64,000 nucleotides of DNA from an uncultured Prevotellaceae bacterium (GTDB lineage Bacteria; Bacteroidota; Bacteroidia; Bacteroidales; Bacteroidaceae): NCBI GenBank assembly GCA_902786565.1, contig CADACW010000010.1, positions 1 to 64,000 on the forward strand, written 5' to 3'. Numbering within the stretch: position 1 is the first letter of the stretch; every line of letters begins with the position of its first letter. Shown one piece after another: positions 43,818 to 53,096 of the stretch. The position numbers were made by a program, and so were the translations under genes. The notes beneath the pieces are model-generated. The model was not told where the DNA came from, ran no database searches, and was given only the letters and a program-made list of their open reading frames with translations.

Positions 43818-44219
43818 TTAGCGTTTTTTTGCCTCTTTCTCCAATTCGCTGCCTATCCTGTGCGAAGTGTAGAGCTGCAGGATGGCCGCCACCAGAAGCG
43901 TGACCACCCAGTTGTTTTGCACGTAGTTCACGTAGGTCAGCCAGTCCAGCCCGAAGGCGTTTCCCTGGCTGGCGAACATCAGCACGGCGGTGAACAGGAA
44001 GAGCAGGTCGCTCACGATGACGATGCGGCGCAGACGGCGCAGCACGAAGTTGCTGCCGTCATAGCTTTGCAGCATCTGCATGCTGGTAAACGCCACAGCA
44101 CCAACGGCATAGACATAGAAGGCGGGGCCCCAACGGAACACGCTGGCGACGGCACCGATGACCATCAGGAGGGCGCCGACGACGAAGATGGCGCTCTGCA
44201 TGCTATTCAATTGTTTCAT
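43818..44219 (-). CDS. Conserved four-helix membrane protein
   Basis: 133 residues with about four hydrophobic helices and an Arg/Lys-rich end (IGSELEKEAKKR). I do not recognise a named domain. It overlaps the DivIC-like gene by 17 bases and ends the dnaX operon. Confidence 0.75.
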   Translation of the reverse strand: MKQLNSMQSAIFVVGALLMVIGAVASVFRWGPAFYVYAVGAVAFTSMQMLQSYDGSNFVLRRLRRIVIVSDLLFLFTAVLMFASQGNAFGLDWLTYVNYVQNNWVVTLLVAAILQLYTSHRIGSELEKEAKKR

Positions 44220-44556
44220 TGGCGGGGTCTTTCGGTTGAGGGTCGCGCACGTCGTCGCTGAGCACGAAGATGTCCTCGTCCTGGTGCTTCATGAAGTAGC
44301 GTTCACGGGCAATGCGCTCCATGGCTTTAGGGTTGGTCTGCAACAGGCGTATTTGCGCCTGGTCTTTGCGGTATTCGCCCTCGTAGTGGTCTATCTCGTC
44401 GTGCAACTCGCTGATGCGTTGCTGGTAGGCGAAGTGGGCCCACAGGCTGTTCGCTCCTGCAAAGCCGATGAGGGCCACGCCTGCAACCAGCACCACAATG
44501 TACTTCAGGCTGCGTATGCGGGCCACTTTCAGTAGTATGTCTTTAATTTTCTTCAT
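44203..44556 (-). CDS. Septum formation initiator (FtsB/DivIC family)
   Basis: 117 residues: short cytoplasmic start, one membrane helix (YIVVLVAGVALIGFAGANSLW), then a coiled coil (QQRISELHDEIDHYEGEYRKDQAQI) and the family end NPKAMERIARERYFMKHQDEDIFVL. It links to FtsL/FtsQ in the divisome. It follows dnaX by 24 bases. Confidence 0.88.
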   Translation of the reverse strand: MKKIKDILLKVARIRSLKYIVVLVAGVALIGFAGANSLWAHFAYQQRISELHDEIDHYEGEYRKDQAQIRLLQTNPKAMERIARERYFMKHQDEDIFVLSDDVRDPQPKDPANETIE

Positions 44557-44580
44557 CTTTCTGTTGTCACTATTTATTCC

Positions 44581-46344
44581 TTATGCCAATATCAGGTCGA
44601 ACTCGGCGCGCAGTTTCTCGATGGCGGGGTTCTGCTTGGTCATCAGTTCAAACTGCTCGCGGCGCGTCAGTATGACCTCCTTCTCCTCTTGGCGGGCCAC
44701 CCGCAGCTGGAGCGTGATGGCCGAGTTGTGCAGATAGAGTTTCAGTGTGGCGAGTATGTTCTTGAGTATGCTCTCCACCTCGCCCTTGATGATGTCGTTG
44801 GGCACCACCACCTCGACGGCGGGCATCTGCAGGATGACGGGGTCCATGTTCTTCATTCTGGCGGCGATGCCGCTCAGTCGCTGGGGCATGCGGTTGCACA
44901 TGGCCATCCACTGCAGTTCCAGGTCTTGCTGGGTGAAGGCCTCGTCTACCTTGTCTTTGCTTTCGTCCACACCGGGTGTGCCGGGCAGTATCTGCATCTT
45001 CTGCGGACGGGCCTGCTGGCGGATGTTCTTCCACGAGAAGCCCAGTTGCGACACCTTGATGGTGGGGGTGGCGGCGGGTTGTTGCTGGGGTTGCTGCTGA
45101 GGCTGCTGGGGGGCTGCCTCCTGGCGATCCGGCTGCGCAGCCGCGGCCACCTGCTGGGCCGACTTCTTGGCGGGCTGCGCCTGCTGAATCAGTTTCTTGA
45201 ACAGGGATTTCAGTCGTCTGGGCTTGCGCCCACTGCCAGGCGTGCCGTCGTCGGGCTGCGTCAGCTGGGCAATCTCGATGAGCGTCAGCTCGACGAGCAG
45301 TCGCTTGTTCGATGACTGGCGGTAGGCCAGGTCGCACTCGTTCATCAGCCGCAGCGCGTTGTAGAGGAATCGCGTGTCGGCCTTCTGTGCCTGGCTCTGA
45401 TAGCGCTGGCGCATCTGCTCGCTCACCTCTAACAGGGGCAGCGTCTGGGCGTCCTTGGCCATCAGCACGTTGCGCACGTGGCGTGCCAGCCCCTGTATGA
45501 GCAGTCCGCCGTCGAAGCCCTTGTTGACCACGTCGTTGAGCAGCACCATCAGGTCGGCCACCTTATTTATAATAGAGAGGTCGATGATGCGGAAGTAGTA
45601 TTCGGCATCGAGCACGTTCAGGTCTTCTATGACCTTCTGGTAGGTGATGTTGCCCTGGCAGAACGAGGCCGCCTGGTCGAAGATGGAGAGGGCGTCGCGC
45701 ATGCCGCCGTCGGCCTTTTCGGCAATCACGGACAGGGCCTCCTCCTCGTAGTTGATGCCCTCCTTCTGTGCCACGCTCTTCAGGTGGTCGATGGTGTTCT
45801 TCACCGTCATGCGCTCGAAGTCGTATATCTGACAGCGCGAGAGGATAGTGGGCAGAATCTTGTGCTTCTCCGTGGTGGCGAGGATGAAGATGACGTGTGC
45901 GGGCGGCTCCTCCAGCGTCTTCAGAAAGGCGTTGAAGGCTGCCGTCGAGAGCATGTGCACCTCGTCGATGATGAAGACCTTGTACTTGCCCACCTGCGGG
46001 GGTATGCGCGTCTGCTCCATCAGCGTCTTGATGTGCTCCACCGAGTTGTTCGAGGCGGCGTCGAGCTCGAAGATGTTGAGCGACCGCTGCTCGTTGAACG
46101 ACAGGCAGCTCTCGCATTCGTTGCAGGCCTCGCCGTCGGCGGTGGGGTTCTGGCAGTTGATGGCCTTGGCGAAGATGCGTGCGCAGGTGGTCTTGCCCAC
46201 GCCTCGCGGTCCGCAGAACAGGTAGGCGTGTGCCAGTTTTCCGCTCTTCACGGCGTTTTTCAGCGTGGTGGTCAGTGCGGCCTGGCCCACCACGGTATCG
46301 AACGACATGGGGCGGTATTTGCGTGCAGAAACGATGTACTCCAT
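44581..46344 (-). CDS. dnaX: DNA polymerase III subunit gamma/tau
   Basis: 587 residues. Clamp-loader ATPase: Walker A FCGPRGVGKTTCARIFA, zinc module CQNP...CNECESC, Walker B VFIIDEVHMLS, sensor ATTEKHKILPTILSRC. The middle is a Pro/Gln/Ala-rich linker (about 390-440) and the C-terminal domain follows in the same frame. I saw no slippery heptamer, so only the full-length product is predicted. Confidence 0.95.
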   Translation of the reverse strand: MEYIVSARKYRPMSFDTVVGQAALTTTLKNAVKSGKLAHAYLFCGPRGVGKTTCARIFAKAINCQNPTADGEACNECESCLSFNEQRSLNIFELDAASNNSVEHIKTLMEQTRIPPQVGKYKVFIIDEVHMLSTAAFNAFLKTLEEPPAHVIFILATTEKHKILPTILSRCQIYDFERMTVKNTIDHLKSVAQKEGINYEEEALSVIAEKADGGMRDALSIFDQAASFCQGNITYQKVIEDLNVLDAEYYFRIIDLSIINKVADLMVLLNDVVNKGFDGGLLIQGLARHVRNVLMAKDAQTLPLLEVSEQMRQRYQSQAQKADTRFLYNALRLMNECDLAYRQSSNKRLLVELTLIEIAQLTQPDDGTPGSGRKPRRLKSLFKKLIQQAQPAKKSAQQVAAAAQPDRQEAAPQQPQQQPQQQPAATPTIKVSQLGFSWKNIRQQARPQKMQILPGTPGVDESKDKVDEAFTQQDLELQWMAMCNRMPQRLSGIAARMKNMDPVILQMPAVEVVVPNDIIKGEVESILKNILATLKLYLHNSAITLQLRVARQEEKEVILTRREQFELMTKQNPAIEKLRAEFDLILA

Positions 46345-46354
46345 AGATTTCTAC

Positions 46355-47455
46355 TTATTCACTTTTCTTCTTGTCGGCGGAGTCGGGTGTGCGGAAGCGC
46401 ACCTTCTCGCTCTCGTCGCGGCGCTCGTGGTAGAGCTTCTGCAGCGGGTTCTGCAGGGGCTCGTCGAAGTTCTGGCGGTTGCGCCACACGTCGATGGCCA
46501 TATAGATGGCGTTGCGCAGCGACTGCTCGTCGGTGGTGCCCTTGCCGGCGGCGGCAAAGTTGGCGCCGTGGGCGGGAGCCGTGCGCACCAGCTGCAGGCC
46601 GGTGGTGAAGCGCACGCCGTTTTCGTAGGCCACGGCTTTGAAGGGTGTCTGTCCCTGGTCGTGATACATGGCCAGCACGCCGTCGAAGCGGAAGTAGCTG
46701 CTGCGGCCGAAGAAGTCGTCGGAGGCGTAGGGTCCGAACACCTGCATGCCCTGTGCGGCCAGTTCGCCGATGGCAGGGATGATGGTCTCCTGCTCTTCGG
46801 TGCCCAGCACGCCGTCTTCGCCGCAGCGGGGGTTCAGCGACAGCACTGCGATGCGCGGATTGTTCACGCGCAGGTCGCGCTTCAGGGCTTGGTGCAGCAG
46901 TTGTGCCTTCTCCACTATTTTCTGCTTGGTGATGGCTTCGGGCACGTCCTTGATGGCCACGTTGTTGGTCACCAGGGCCACGCGCAGGTCGTCGTTGGTG
47001 AGGATGGTGAGGCCCTTCTTGCCGTCGTTGAACTTGCGCTCCAGATAGTCGGTATGGCCGTGGAAGTCGGGGATGCTGTTCTTGAACACAGGGGCGGTGA
47101 CGAGCACATCGTAGAGGCCCTTGCCGTAGTCGTCGACGGCCCGGTCGAGGGCGATGAGGGCGGCCTGCCCCGATTCCGGCGTGGGCTGTCCGAGGTCTAT
47201 CTTCACCTCTTCGTCGAAGGTGGTGAGCAGGTTGAGGCGCCCCTCCTTGGCCTCGCTGGCGTCGCTGATGATGGTGAAGGGGGTGTCGATGCCCAGTGTC
47301 TTGCTGTGGTAGGCGGCCACCTTGGGCGAGCCGTAGACGATGGGCGTAAAGAGCTCAAAGATAGTGGGTTCGGCAAAGGTTTTGAGTATCACCTCATAGC
47401 CTACGCCATTGGTGTCGCCGTGGGTGATGGCCACGCGTGGTTTTCTGTCTTCCAT
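46355..47455 (-). CDS. pdxA: 4-hydroxythreonine-4-phosphate dehydrogenase
   Basis: 366 residues. Pyridoxal phosphate synthesis (DXP-dependent route). VAITHGDTNGVGYEVIL, the metal-binding His in HGHTDYLE, LNPRCGEDGVLGTEE, AMYHDQGQTPFKA and VRTAPAHGANFAAAGKG are all family signatures. It lies 18 bases after rlmN and 10 before dnaX. Confidence 0.95.
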   Translation of the reverse strand: MEDRKPRVAITHGDTNGVGYEVILKTFAEPTIFELFTPIVYGSPKVAAYHSKTLGIDTPFTIISDASEAKEGRLNLLTTFDEEVKIDLGQPTPESGQAALIALDRAVDDYGKGLYDVLVTAPVFKNSIPDFHGHTDYLERKFNDGKKGLTILTNDDLRVALVTNNVAIKDVPEAITKQKIVEKAQLLHQALKRDLRVNNPRIAVLSLNPRCGEDGVLGTEEQETIIPAIGELAAQGMQVFGPYASDDFFGRSSYFRFDGVLAMYHDQGQTPFKAVAYENGVRFTTGLQLVRTAPAHGANFAAAGKGTTDEQSLRNAIYMAIDVWRNRQNFDEPLQNPLQKLYHERRDESEKVRFRTPDSADKKKSE

Positions 47456-47473
47456 ATTGTTCTTTTAGGGTGT

Positions 47474-48541
47474 TTATTGTGATATGTTTTGGTCTTGTTG
47501 GCTTTTCGCGGTGGAGAGCAGTCCGCAGGCGGCCAGGATGTCTTCGCCCCGGCTGGCGCGGATGGTGGTGTAGACGCCGTGCTGCGTCAGATAGTCGCGC
47601 AGCTGCTCCATGCGCCGCTCGTCGCTGCCGGGCAGGTCTACGTCTGGTATGCGGTGGAAGCGGATCAGGTTGACTCGGCACTCCAGGCCCTTCAGCAGAG
47701 TGGCTATGGCGCGTCCGTGGGCGGGCGTGTCGTTCAGTCCGCCGAAGCAGATGTACTCAAAGGAGCAGCGCCGCTGGTGGGTGAAGTCATACTGGCGGAG
47801 CAGGGCCACCGTGTCGGCTATGGGCATGGCCTTCTCGGCCGGCATCAGCTGCAGGCGCTGCTCGTGCAGCGGCGAGTGCATCGAGATGGCCACGTGGCAC
47901 TGGCTCTGGTCCAGGAACCGGCGCAGCTTGTCCTTCACCCCCACGCTGCTCACGGTGATGCGCTTGGGGCTCCAGGCGTAGCCGCCGGGGGCGGTGAGCA
48001 GGGTGGTGACGCGCAGGATGGCGTCGAGGTTGTCCATCGGTTCGCCCTGGCCCATGAACACGATGTTGGTCAGCCTTTCCCGCTCGGGCAGGGCATAGAT
48101 TTGGTTCAGTATGTCGGCGGCGGTCAGGTTGCCCTGCCACCCCTGTTTGCCCGTCTGGCAGAAGAGGCAGTTCATCTTGCACCCCACCTGGCAGGAGACG
48201 CACAGCGTGGCCCGCTCGCCGTCGGGGATGAAGACGGTCTCGACGAAGAGGTGGGGGGTGGGTGAGGGGTTGTCGGCGGTACGCACGGGGAAGAGGTATT
48301 TCACCGTCCCGTCGGCCGACTGCTGGCAGTCGATGGGTGCCATCGCCCCCACCGTGTAGTGTTGTGCCAGCAGCTCGCGGTTGGCCTTCGACAGGTTGGT
48401 CATCTGGCTGATGTCTGTCACGTGCTTCTGGTAGAGCCATTGCGCTATCTGCCCGCCCGTAAAGGCCGGCATTCCCAGCTGGCGCACCGCTTCCCGCAGT
48501 TCGCCCGTGGTCATTCCCATCAGCACGCGTCGCTCGTCCAT
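47474..48541 (-). CDS. rlmN: 23S rRNA (adenine-2503-C2) methyltransferase, radical SAM
   Basis: 355 residues from MDERRVLMGMTTGELREA. The in-frame TTG at 48565 lies inside the TAACTTTG box (48563-48570) and is rejected. 4Fe-4S motif CKMNCLFC in CVSCQVGCKMNCLFCQTG; catalytic cysteine near the C-terminus in ILAACGLLST. It methylates A2503 in the ribosomal exit tunnel and tRNA A37 in relatives. First gene of the rlmN-pdxA-dnaX-divIC operon. Confidence 0.94.
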   Translation of the reverse strand: MDERRVLMGMTTGELREAVRQLGMPAFTGGQIAQWLYQKHVTDISQMTNLSKANRELLAQHYTVGAMAPIDCQQSADGTVKYLFPVRTADNPSPTPHLFVETVFIPDGERATLCVSCQVGCKMNCLFCQTGKQGWQGNLTAADILNQIYALPERERLTNIVFMGQGEPMDNLDAILRVTTLLTAPGGYAWSPKRITVSSVGVKDKLRRFLDQSQCHVAISMHSPLHEQRLQLMPAEKAMPIADTVALLRQYDFTHQRRCSFEYICFGGLNDTPAHGRAIATLLKGLECRVNLIRFHRIPDVDLPGSDERRMEQLRDYLTQHGVYTTIRASRGEDILAACGLLSTAKSQQDQNISQ

Positions 48542-48660
48542 AACGACATCATATTTCGTTTGCAAAGTTATGTATATTTTTTGAGAAAAGACCTATTAAG
48601 TATGTTAAAATTCCCATATATCATCCAAATCTCCCATCTACAGCCCCCTTTTCCGCCGAC

Positions 48661-48695
48661 AAAAGGGCTGTCCAGCCAGTCGGTGGGCAGCCCTT
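48661..48695 (-). terminator. Terminator of the DUF4954 gene
   Basis: AAGGGCTG (48663-48670) pairs with CAGCCCTT (48688-48695); on the minus strand it is followed by TTTTGTC. It lies 32 bases past the DUF4954 stop. Confidence 0.7.
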
Positions 48696-48727
48696 GCGTT
48701 AAGGAATAATGTCAAAAGCCTGGGGCT

Positions 48728-50581
48728 TTAGTTCTCGTAGTCAATCTCGTGGTCGAGCTTTGAGAGGAAGTCCTCGTAGACCTCCTGCTCCACGTCGCCC
48801 ATTTGGTACTCCTTCTCGGCGTCCTTGCGGATTTCGGCAATCCAGGCGCGGCGGGCGCGGATGTAGTCTTCGCGGATGCGCTCGCAGGCCTGTTCGTCTA
48901 TCTCCGTCAGGTGGTAGTAGTCCAGTATGAGCTGGTAGCTCCAGGCCCAGCGGTAGTCGCTGTAGTGGCTGTTGATGTCGTCAAAGCGGTCCAGCACCTG
49001 CTGTATGTTCTCTATGGTGCCGTTCTTGATGTCGTCGAGCAGCCGTTTTTCCTCGCTCTCGGGCAGCAGCAGTCCGCTGAGGTCGCACCAGGGGCCCTTG
49101 CCGATGTTGGTCTTTGGCTTGCCGAAGAATCCCTCCTTGGTGGCACGCTTCAGCACGGCGCCCATGTAGATGCGCAGGGCTATGTCGTAGTATTTCAGGC
49201 CCTTCTTCAGCGATGAGGCGTTGATGACGTACTCGTGGAAGTTGTAGGTGGTGACGTTGTCGCCCGAGGCGTTGCGCAGGGCCCGCAGTATCTCTATGCC
49301 CTGCAGAATCTCGCCCACGGTGAAGGGTGAGAGCCAGTCGAAGTTGATGATGCTCTTCTTTGACTGTCGCGAGCGTTTGTCGCGCTTGGGCCATTTCTTG
49401 ATGTCGCGGTAGAGGCCCACGGTGGTGATGTTGCGGCCGGGCACCAGATACATGGTCTCGCCGTAGGCGATGAGGTATGAGAAGGGCAGGTTGCGCGTGT
49501 CAGGATGGTGCATCAGCTTGCCCATGCAGACGCTGAAGGCGCCGATGGTGGCGGGCATCAGCACGTAGCTGCCCGATGCCGTCTTGGTGCCGCGCTCCAG
49601 GGTGCCCCAGTGCAGCGGTCCCATCTTGTAGGCGTGGTTCGAGAAGTTGGTGTTCGAGCCGGCGTTGTAGAATGAGAACTGTCCGCCGATGAGCAGGCTC
49701 GACTTGTGGTGGCTGGCCGAGAATGGTCCGCAGAAGGCGGCGCAGGCCTCGCCGTTGGCCATGAACGAGTTGGCGAAGAAGAGGCTGGCCTCGGCCGTGA
49801 AGCCGTTGGTGATCTGGCAGGCCTCGCCCACGAAGCAGTCCTGCATCTTCACCGAGTTGTTGATGCTGCAGCCGTCGCAGATGATGCTGTTCTCGCAGAT
49901 GACGCCGGTGCCGATGAACACGCTGGCGTCTTCCGAGCTCAGGATGGTGCACTCGTTCAGGCGGGCGCAGCCGTCAATCTCGCAGTCGCCCTTGATCACG
50001 GTGTTGGTGATGTCCTTGGTGTTGATGATTTTCACGCGGTTGCCAATGATGCCGCGCTCGGGCGTGGAGATGCGCACCTCGTCGTCGATGAGCTGGTGCA
50101 GGCGGTTGGTCAGCGCCTTGTCGCGGTTGTACTTCACCATGAATGCGGCCAGCTGCGAGTTCAGTTCGCGGAAGAGGGTCACGTTGCCGTCGCCCATCTC
50201 GTTGAGCACCGATATGGTCGAGCCGGCGCCGTAGTTGGCGCCCTCGGTGGTCTCCAGCGTAGAGATGTTGGAGATGTAGCAGTCGTCGCCGATGGTGTAG
50301 TTGTTGATGAAGTTGCCCACCTTCTCAATCAGGCAGTCGTTGCCCACCGAGACGTTGCGCAGCGTGGCGTCGTTGATGCCGGAGTGCTTGAAGAAGCCCT
50401 TGGCCACCTCTACCTGCTTCTCGAAGCGGCCCAGGCGGATGTCGCCGTAGAATATCACGCGGTGGAAGTTGTATGGCCGGAATTCGACATCGACCAATAC
50501 CCTCGACCAATCCTCAGCCCAGCATACGTTGTTCTCCAGTACTTGAATCTCTTCTTGTGTCAGTTGTCTGTAGTCTCTCAT
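48728..50581 (-). CDS. DUF4954 family protein, left-handed beta-helix type
   Basis: 617 residues. The N-terminal two-thirds has many hexapeptide-like repeats (VGNDCLIEKVGNFIN, IGDDCYISNIS, IGTGVICENSIICDG, VKMQDCFVGEACQ), suggesting a left-handed beta-helix like sugar-nucleotide acyltransferases or GlmU-type enzymes; the C-terminal third is helical. Conserved in Bacteroidetes, substrate unknown to me. Single gene with a TAACTTTG box at 50626-50633 on the minus strand. Confidence 0.85.
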   Translation of the reverse strand: MRDYRQLTQEEIQVLENNVCWAEDWSRVLVDVEFRPYNFHRVIFYGDIRLGRFEKQVEVAKGFFKHSGINDATLRNVSVGNDCLIEKVGNFINNYTIGDDCYISNISTLETTEGANYGAGSTISVLNEMGDGNVTLFRELNSQLAAFMVKYNRDKALTNRLHQLIDDEVRISTPERGIIGNRVKIINTKDITNTVIKGDCEIDGCARLNECTILSSEDASVFIGTGVICENSIICDGCSINNSVKMQDCFVGEACQITNGFTAEASLFFANSFMANGEACAAFCGPFSASHHKSSLLIGGQFSFYNAGSNTNFSNHAYKMGPLHWGTLERGTKTASGSYVLMPATIGAFSVCMGKLMHHPDTRNLPFSYLIAYGETMYLVPGRNITTVGLYRDIKKWPKRDKRSRQSKKSIINFDWLSPFTVGEILQGIEILRALRNASGDNVTTYNFHEYVINASSLKKGLKYYDIALRIYMGAVLKRATKEGFFGKPKTNIGKGPWCDLSGLLLPESEEKRLLDDIKNGTIENIQQVLDRFDDINSHYSDYRWAWSYQLILDYYHLTEIDEQACERIREDYIRARRAWIAEIRKDAEKEYQMGDVEQEVYEDFLSKLDHEIDYEN

Positions 50582-51005
50582 AATTGTCTTTGCGTGTTTA
50601 GTGTTGCTGTTGTTTGTATCGGCTGCAAAGTTACGAAATTAATCTGAAACCACAGCAAGGAAGCACCCATTTTTTTGTTTCCCTATATATAAATATGGTG
50701 GAGCCAGGAGCTAAAAGGTGGGGTGGATGGGGATAAAACTTAAATTACGACGTAATTTATCTGTATTACGTCGTAATTTATATAAATTTCGTCGTAATTT
50801 ACATAAATTACGTCGACCCATTAAGTTTATGTCCGGGCCCCCAGTGCTTTTGCTCCGGGGGGCCGCATGTTTATCCCGGAGGTGACCAATGAATGGCGCC
50901 GAAGTGTTATTTATGCTTAAAGAGCGGGCCCAATCGGGAGGCCGCACGCCGTAATTGGCGCGAAATTGCTAACTTTGCACTCCCAAAAACAAAAAGCAAA
51001 CCATT
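50582..51005. other. Divergent intergenic region with nested-palindrome copy B
   Basis: Between the DUF4954 gene and the M3 peptidase gene. Apart from their promoter boxes (50626-50633 minus; TAACTTTG at 50970-50977 plus) it holds the repeat element at 50707-50872. No gene is supported. Confidence 0.6.
50707..50872. repeat. Nested-palindrome element, copy B
   Basis: It starts with GGAGCTAAAA, has a 93-base core bounded by AAACTTAA (50736-50743) and TTAAGTTT (50821-50828), then a hairpin GGGCCCCC/GGGGGGCC (about 50835-50864) and ATGTTT. Compared with copy A the hairpin arms differ in sequence but still pair, and the loop CTTTTGCTCC corresponds to GTTTTCTCC. It lacks about 20 bases present left of the core in copy A. 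Confidence 0.85.
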
Positions 51006-53072
51006 ATGAACGAGACAACAGAGAAGAGGAAGAACCCGTTTTTTGAACCCTACAACACACCCCACGACACCGCACCCTTCGACCGCATCAGGCTGGAGGA
51101 CTACGAAGAGGCGTTCATGGAGGGCATACGCCGCGACAACGAGCAGATACAGAAGCTGGTGGACAACCCCGCCAAGCCTACCTTCGACAATACCATCATA
51201 GACAAGGAGGACACCACCGAGGGCTACTACGACCTGCTGGACCGCGTGAGCACCGTGTTCTTCAACCTGCTGAGCGCCGAGAGCAACGACGAGATGGAGG
51301 CCCTGGCCCAGAAGATGCAGCCCATACTGACGCAGCACGCCAACGACGTGAGGCTGAACCCGCGGCTCTTCGAGCGCATCAGCTATGTGCACCGCCACCA
51401 CCGCAAGCTCACATCCGAGGAGAAGATGCTGCTGGACAACTGCTACGACGGATTCGTGCGCAGCGGCGCCCTGCTCGACGAAGCGGGCAAGGAGCGCCTG
51501 CGCCGGCTCACTGAAGAGGCGTCGCTGCTCTCGCTGCAGTTCCAGCAGAACCTGCTGAAGGAGCAGAAGGCGTACACCCTCAACATCACCGACGAGGCCC
51601 AGCTGGACGGACTGCCACAGACGGCCGTAGCCGCAGCTGCCGCCGAGGCTCACGAGCGGCAGATGGACGGATGGGTGTTCACTCTCGACTCGCCCAGCTA
51701 CTCGCCCTTCATGACCTACAGCACGCAGCGCGAACTGCGCCGGCAAATGTTCATGGCCCGCGGCACTGTGTGCATACACGACAACGACGCCAACAACCTG
51801 GAGGTGTGCCGGCGGCTGGTCAACCTGAGGCGCGAGATTGCCCAGCTGCTGGGCTTCAAGACCTATGCCGACTATGTGCTGAAAAACCGTATGGCCGGCA
51901 GCGTGCGCGGTGTCTACCGGCTGCTCAACCAGCTCATCGACGCCTACAAGCCTACAGCCCTAAAGGAGCTGTCGGACCTCAAGCGTATGGCGAAGGCTGA
52001 CCTCGACCGGCTTGAGCCTTGGGACGCTGCCTACTACAGCCACAAGCTGAAGCTGAAGAAATACAACATCGACGCCGAAATGCTCAGGCCCTACCTGCAG
52101 CTCGACCGCGTCATCGACGGCGTCTTCGGACTGGCCAACCGCCTCTACGGCATCACCTTCAAGGAAAACAAGGACATACCCGTCTACCATCCCGACGTGA
52201 AGGCATACGAGGTCTTCGACCGCGACGGCTCCTTCCTGGCCGTCTTCTACGCCGACTTCCACCCGCGCAAAGGCAAGCAGGGCGGGGCATGGATGACCGA
52301 ATATCAGGGCCAGTACATAGACAAGAAGGGCGAGAACGTCAGGCCCCACGTCAGCGTGGTGATGAACCTGACCAAGCCCACCGACGGCAAGCCCGCACTG
52401 CTCACACTGGGCGAGGTGGAGACATTCCTGCACGAGTTCGGACACTCGCTGCACGGCATGTTTGCCAACACCCGCTTCGAGAGCCTGTCGGGCACCAACG
52501 TGTGGTGGGACTTCGTCGAGCTGCCCTCGCAGTTTATGGAGAACTATGCCGTCGAGAAAGAGTTTCTGCGCACCTTCGCCTTCCACCACGAGACGGGTGA
52601 GCCGCTGCCCGACGAGCTGATAGACCGCGTGGTGAAGAGCCGCAACTTCATGGCCGCCACAGCCTGCCTGCGACAGGTGTCGTTCGGACTGCTCGACATG
52701 GCCTACTATACACAGAAAGATGAGTTCAAGGAAGACATCATGCCCTTCGAGCGCGAGGCGTGGAAGAAAGCCATCATTACCCGTCAGCGCACCGACACGT
52801 GCATGACCACCCAGTTCTCGCACATCATGGCGGGTGGCTATGCCGCAGGCTACTACAGCTATAAGTGGGCGGAAGTGCTTGAGGCCGACGCCTTTGCCGT
52901 GTTCAAGCGTCACGGCATCTTCGACCAGAAGACGGCGCAGAGTTTCCGCGACAACATCCTCTCGCGAGGCGGCACCGAGCATCCCATGACGCTCTACAAG
53001 CGATTCCGCGGCGGCGAGCCCACCATCGACGCCCTGCTCAGGCGCAACGGCATCAAACCATCAAAATCATAG
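51006..53072 (+). CDS. dcp: M3 family metallopeptidase (oligopeptidase/dipeptidyl carboxypeptidase)
   Basis: 688 residues, no signal peptide. Zinc motif HEFGHSLHGMF (HExxH) with the downstream Glu in FESLSGTNVWWDFVELPSQ; C-terminal YYSYKWAEVLEADAF is typical of the family. It degrades short cytoplasmic peptides. The family (Dcp, OpdA) is certain; the exact subtype is not. Confidence 0.93.
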   Translation: MNETTEKRKNPFFEPYNTPHDTAPFDRIRLEDYEEAFMEGIRRDNEQIQKLVDNPAKPTFDNTIIDKEDTTEGYYDLLDRVSTVFFNLLSAESNDEMEALAQKMQPILTQHANDVRLNPRLFERISYVHRHHRKLTSEEKMLLDNCYDGFVRSGALLDEAGKERLRRLTEEASLLSLQFQQNLLKEQKAYTLNITDEAQLDGLPQTAVAAAAAEAHERQMDGWVFTLDSPSYSPFMTYSTQRELRRQMFMARGTVCIHDNDANNLEVCRRLVNLRREIAQLLGFKTYADYVLKNRMAGSVRGVYRLLNQLIDAYKPTALKELSDLKRMAKADLDRLEPWDAAYYSHKLKLKKYNIDAEMLRPYLQLDRVIDGVFGLANRLYGITFKENKDIPVYHPDVKAYEVFDRDGSFLAVFYADFHPRKGKQGGAWMTEYQGQYIDKKGENVRPHVSVVMNLTKPTDGKPALLTLGEVETFLHEFGHSLHGMFANTRFESLSGTNVWWDFVELPSQFMENYAVEKEFLRTFAFHHETGEPLPDELIDRVVKSRNFMAATACLRQVSFGLLDMAYYTQKDEFKEDIMPFEREAWKKAIITRQRTDTCMTTQFSHIMAGGYAAGYYSYKWAEVLEADAFAVFKRHGIFDQKTAQSFRDNILSRGGTEHPMTLYKRFRGGEPTIDALLRRNGIKPSKS

Positions 53073-53096
53073 AAAGAAGGGGGGGCGCTCTCCCGG

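Noticed and set aside
44581-46344. Programmed frameshift in dnaX to make gamma
   Set aside because: No A-rich slippery heptamer followed by a stem was seen; the linker is Pro/Gln-rich and coding continues.
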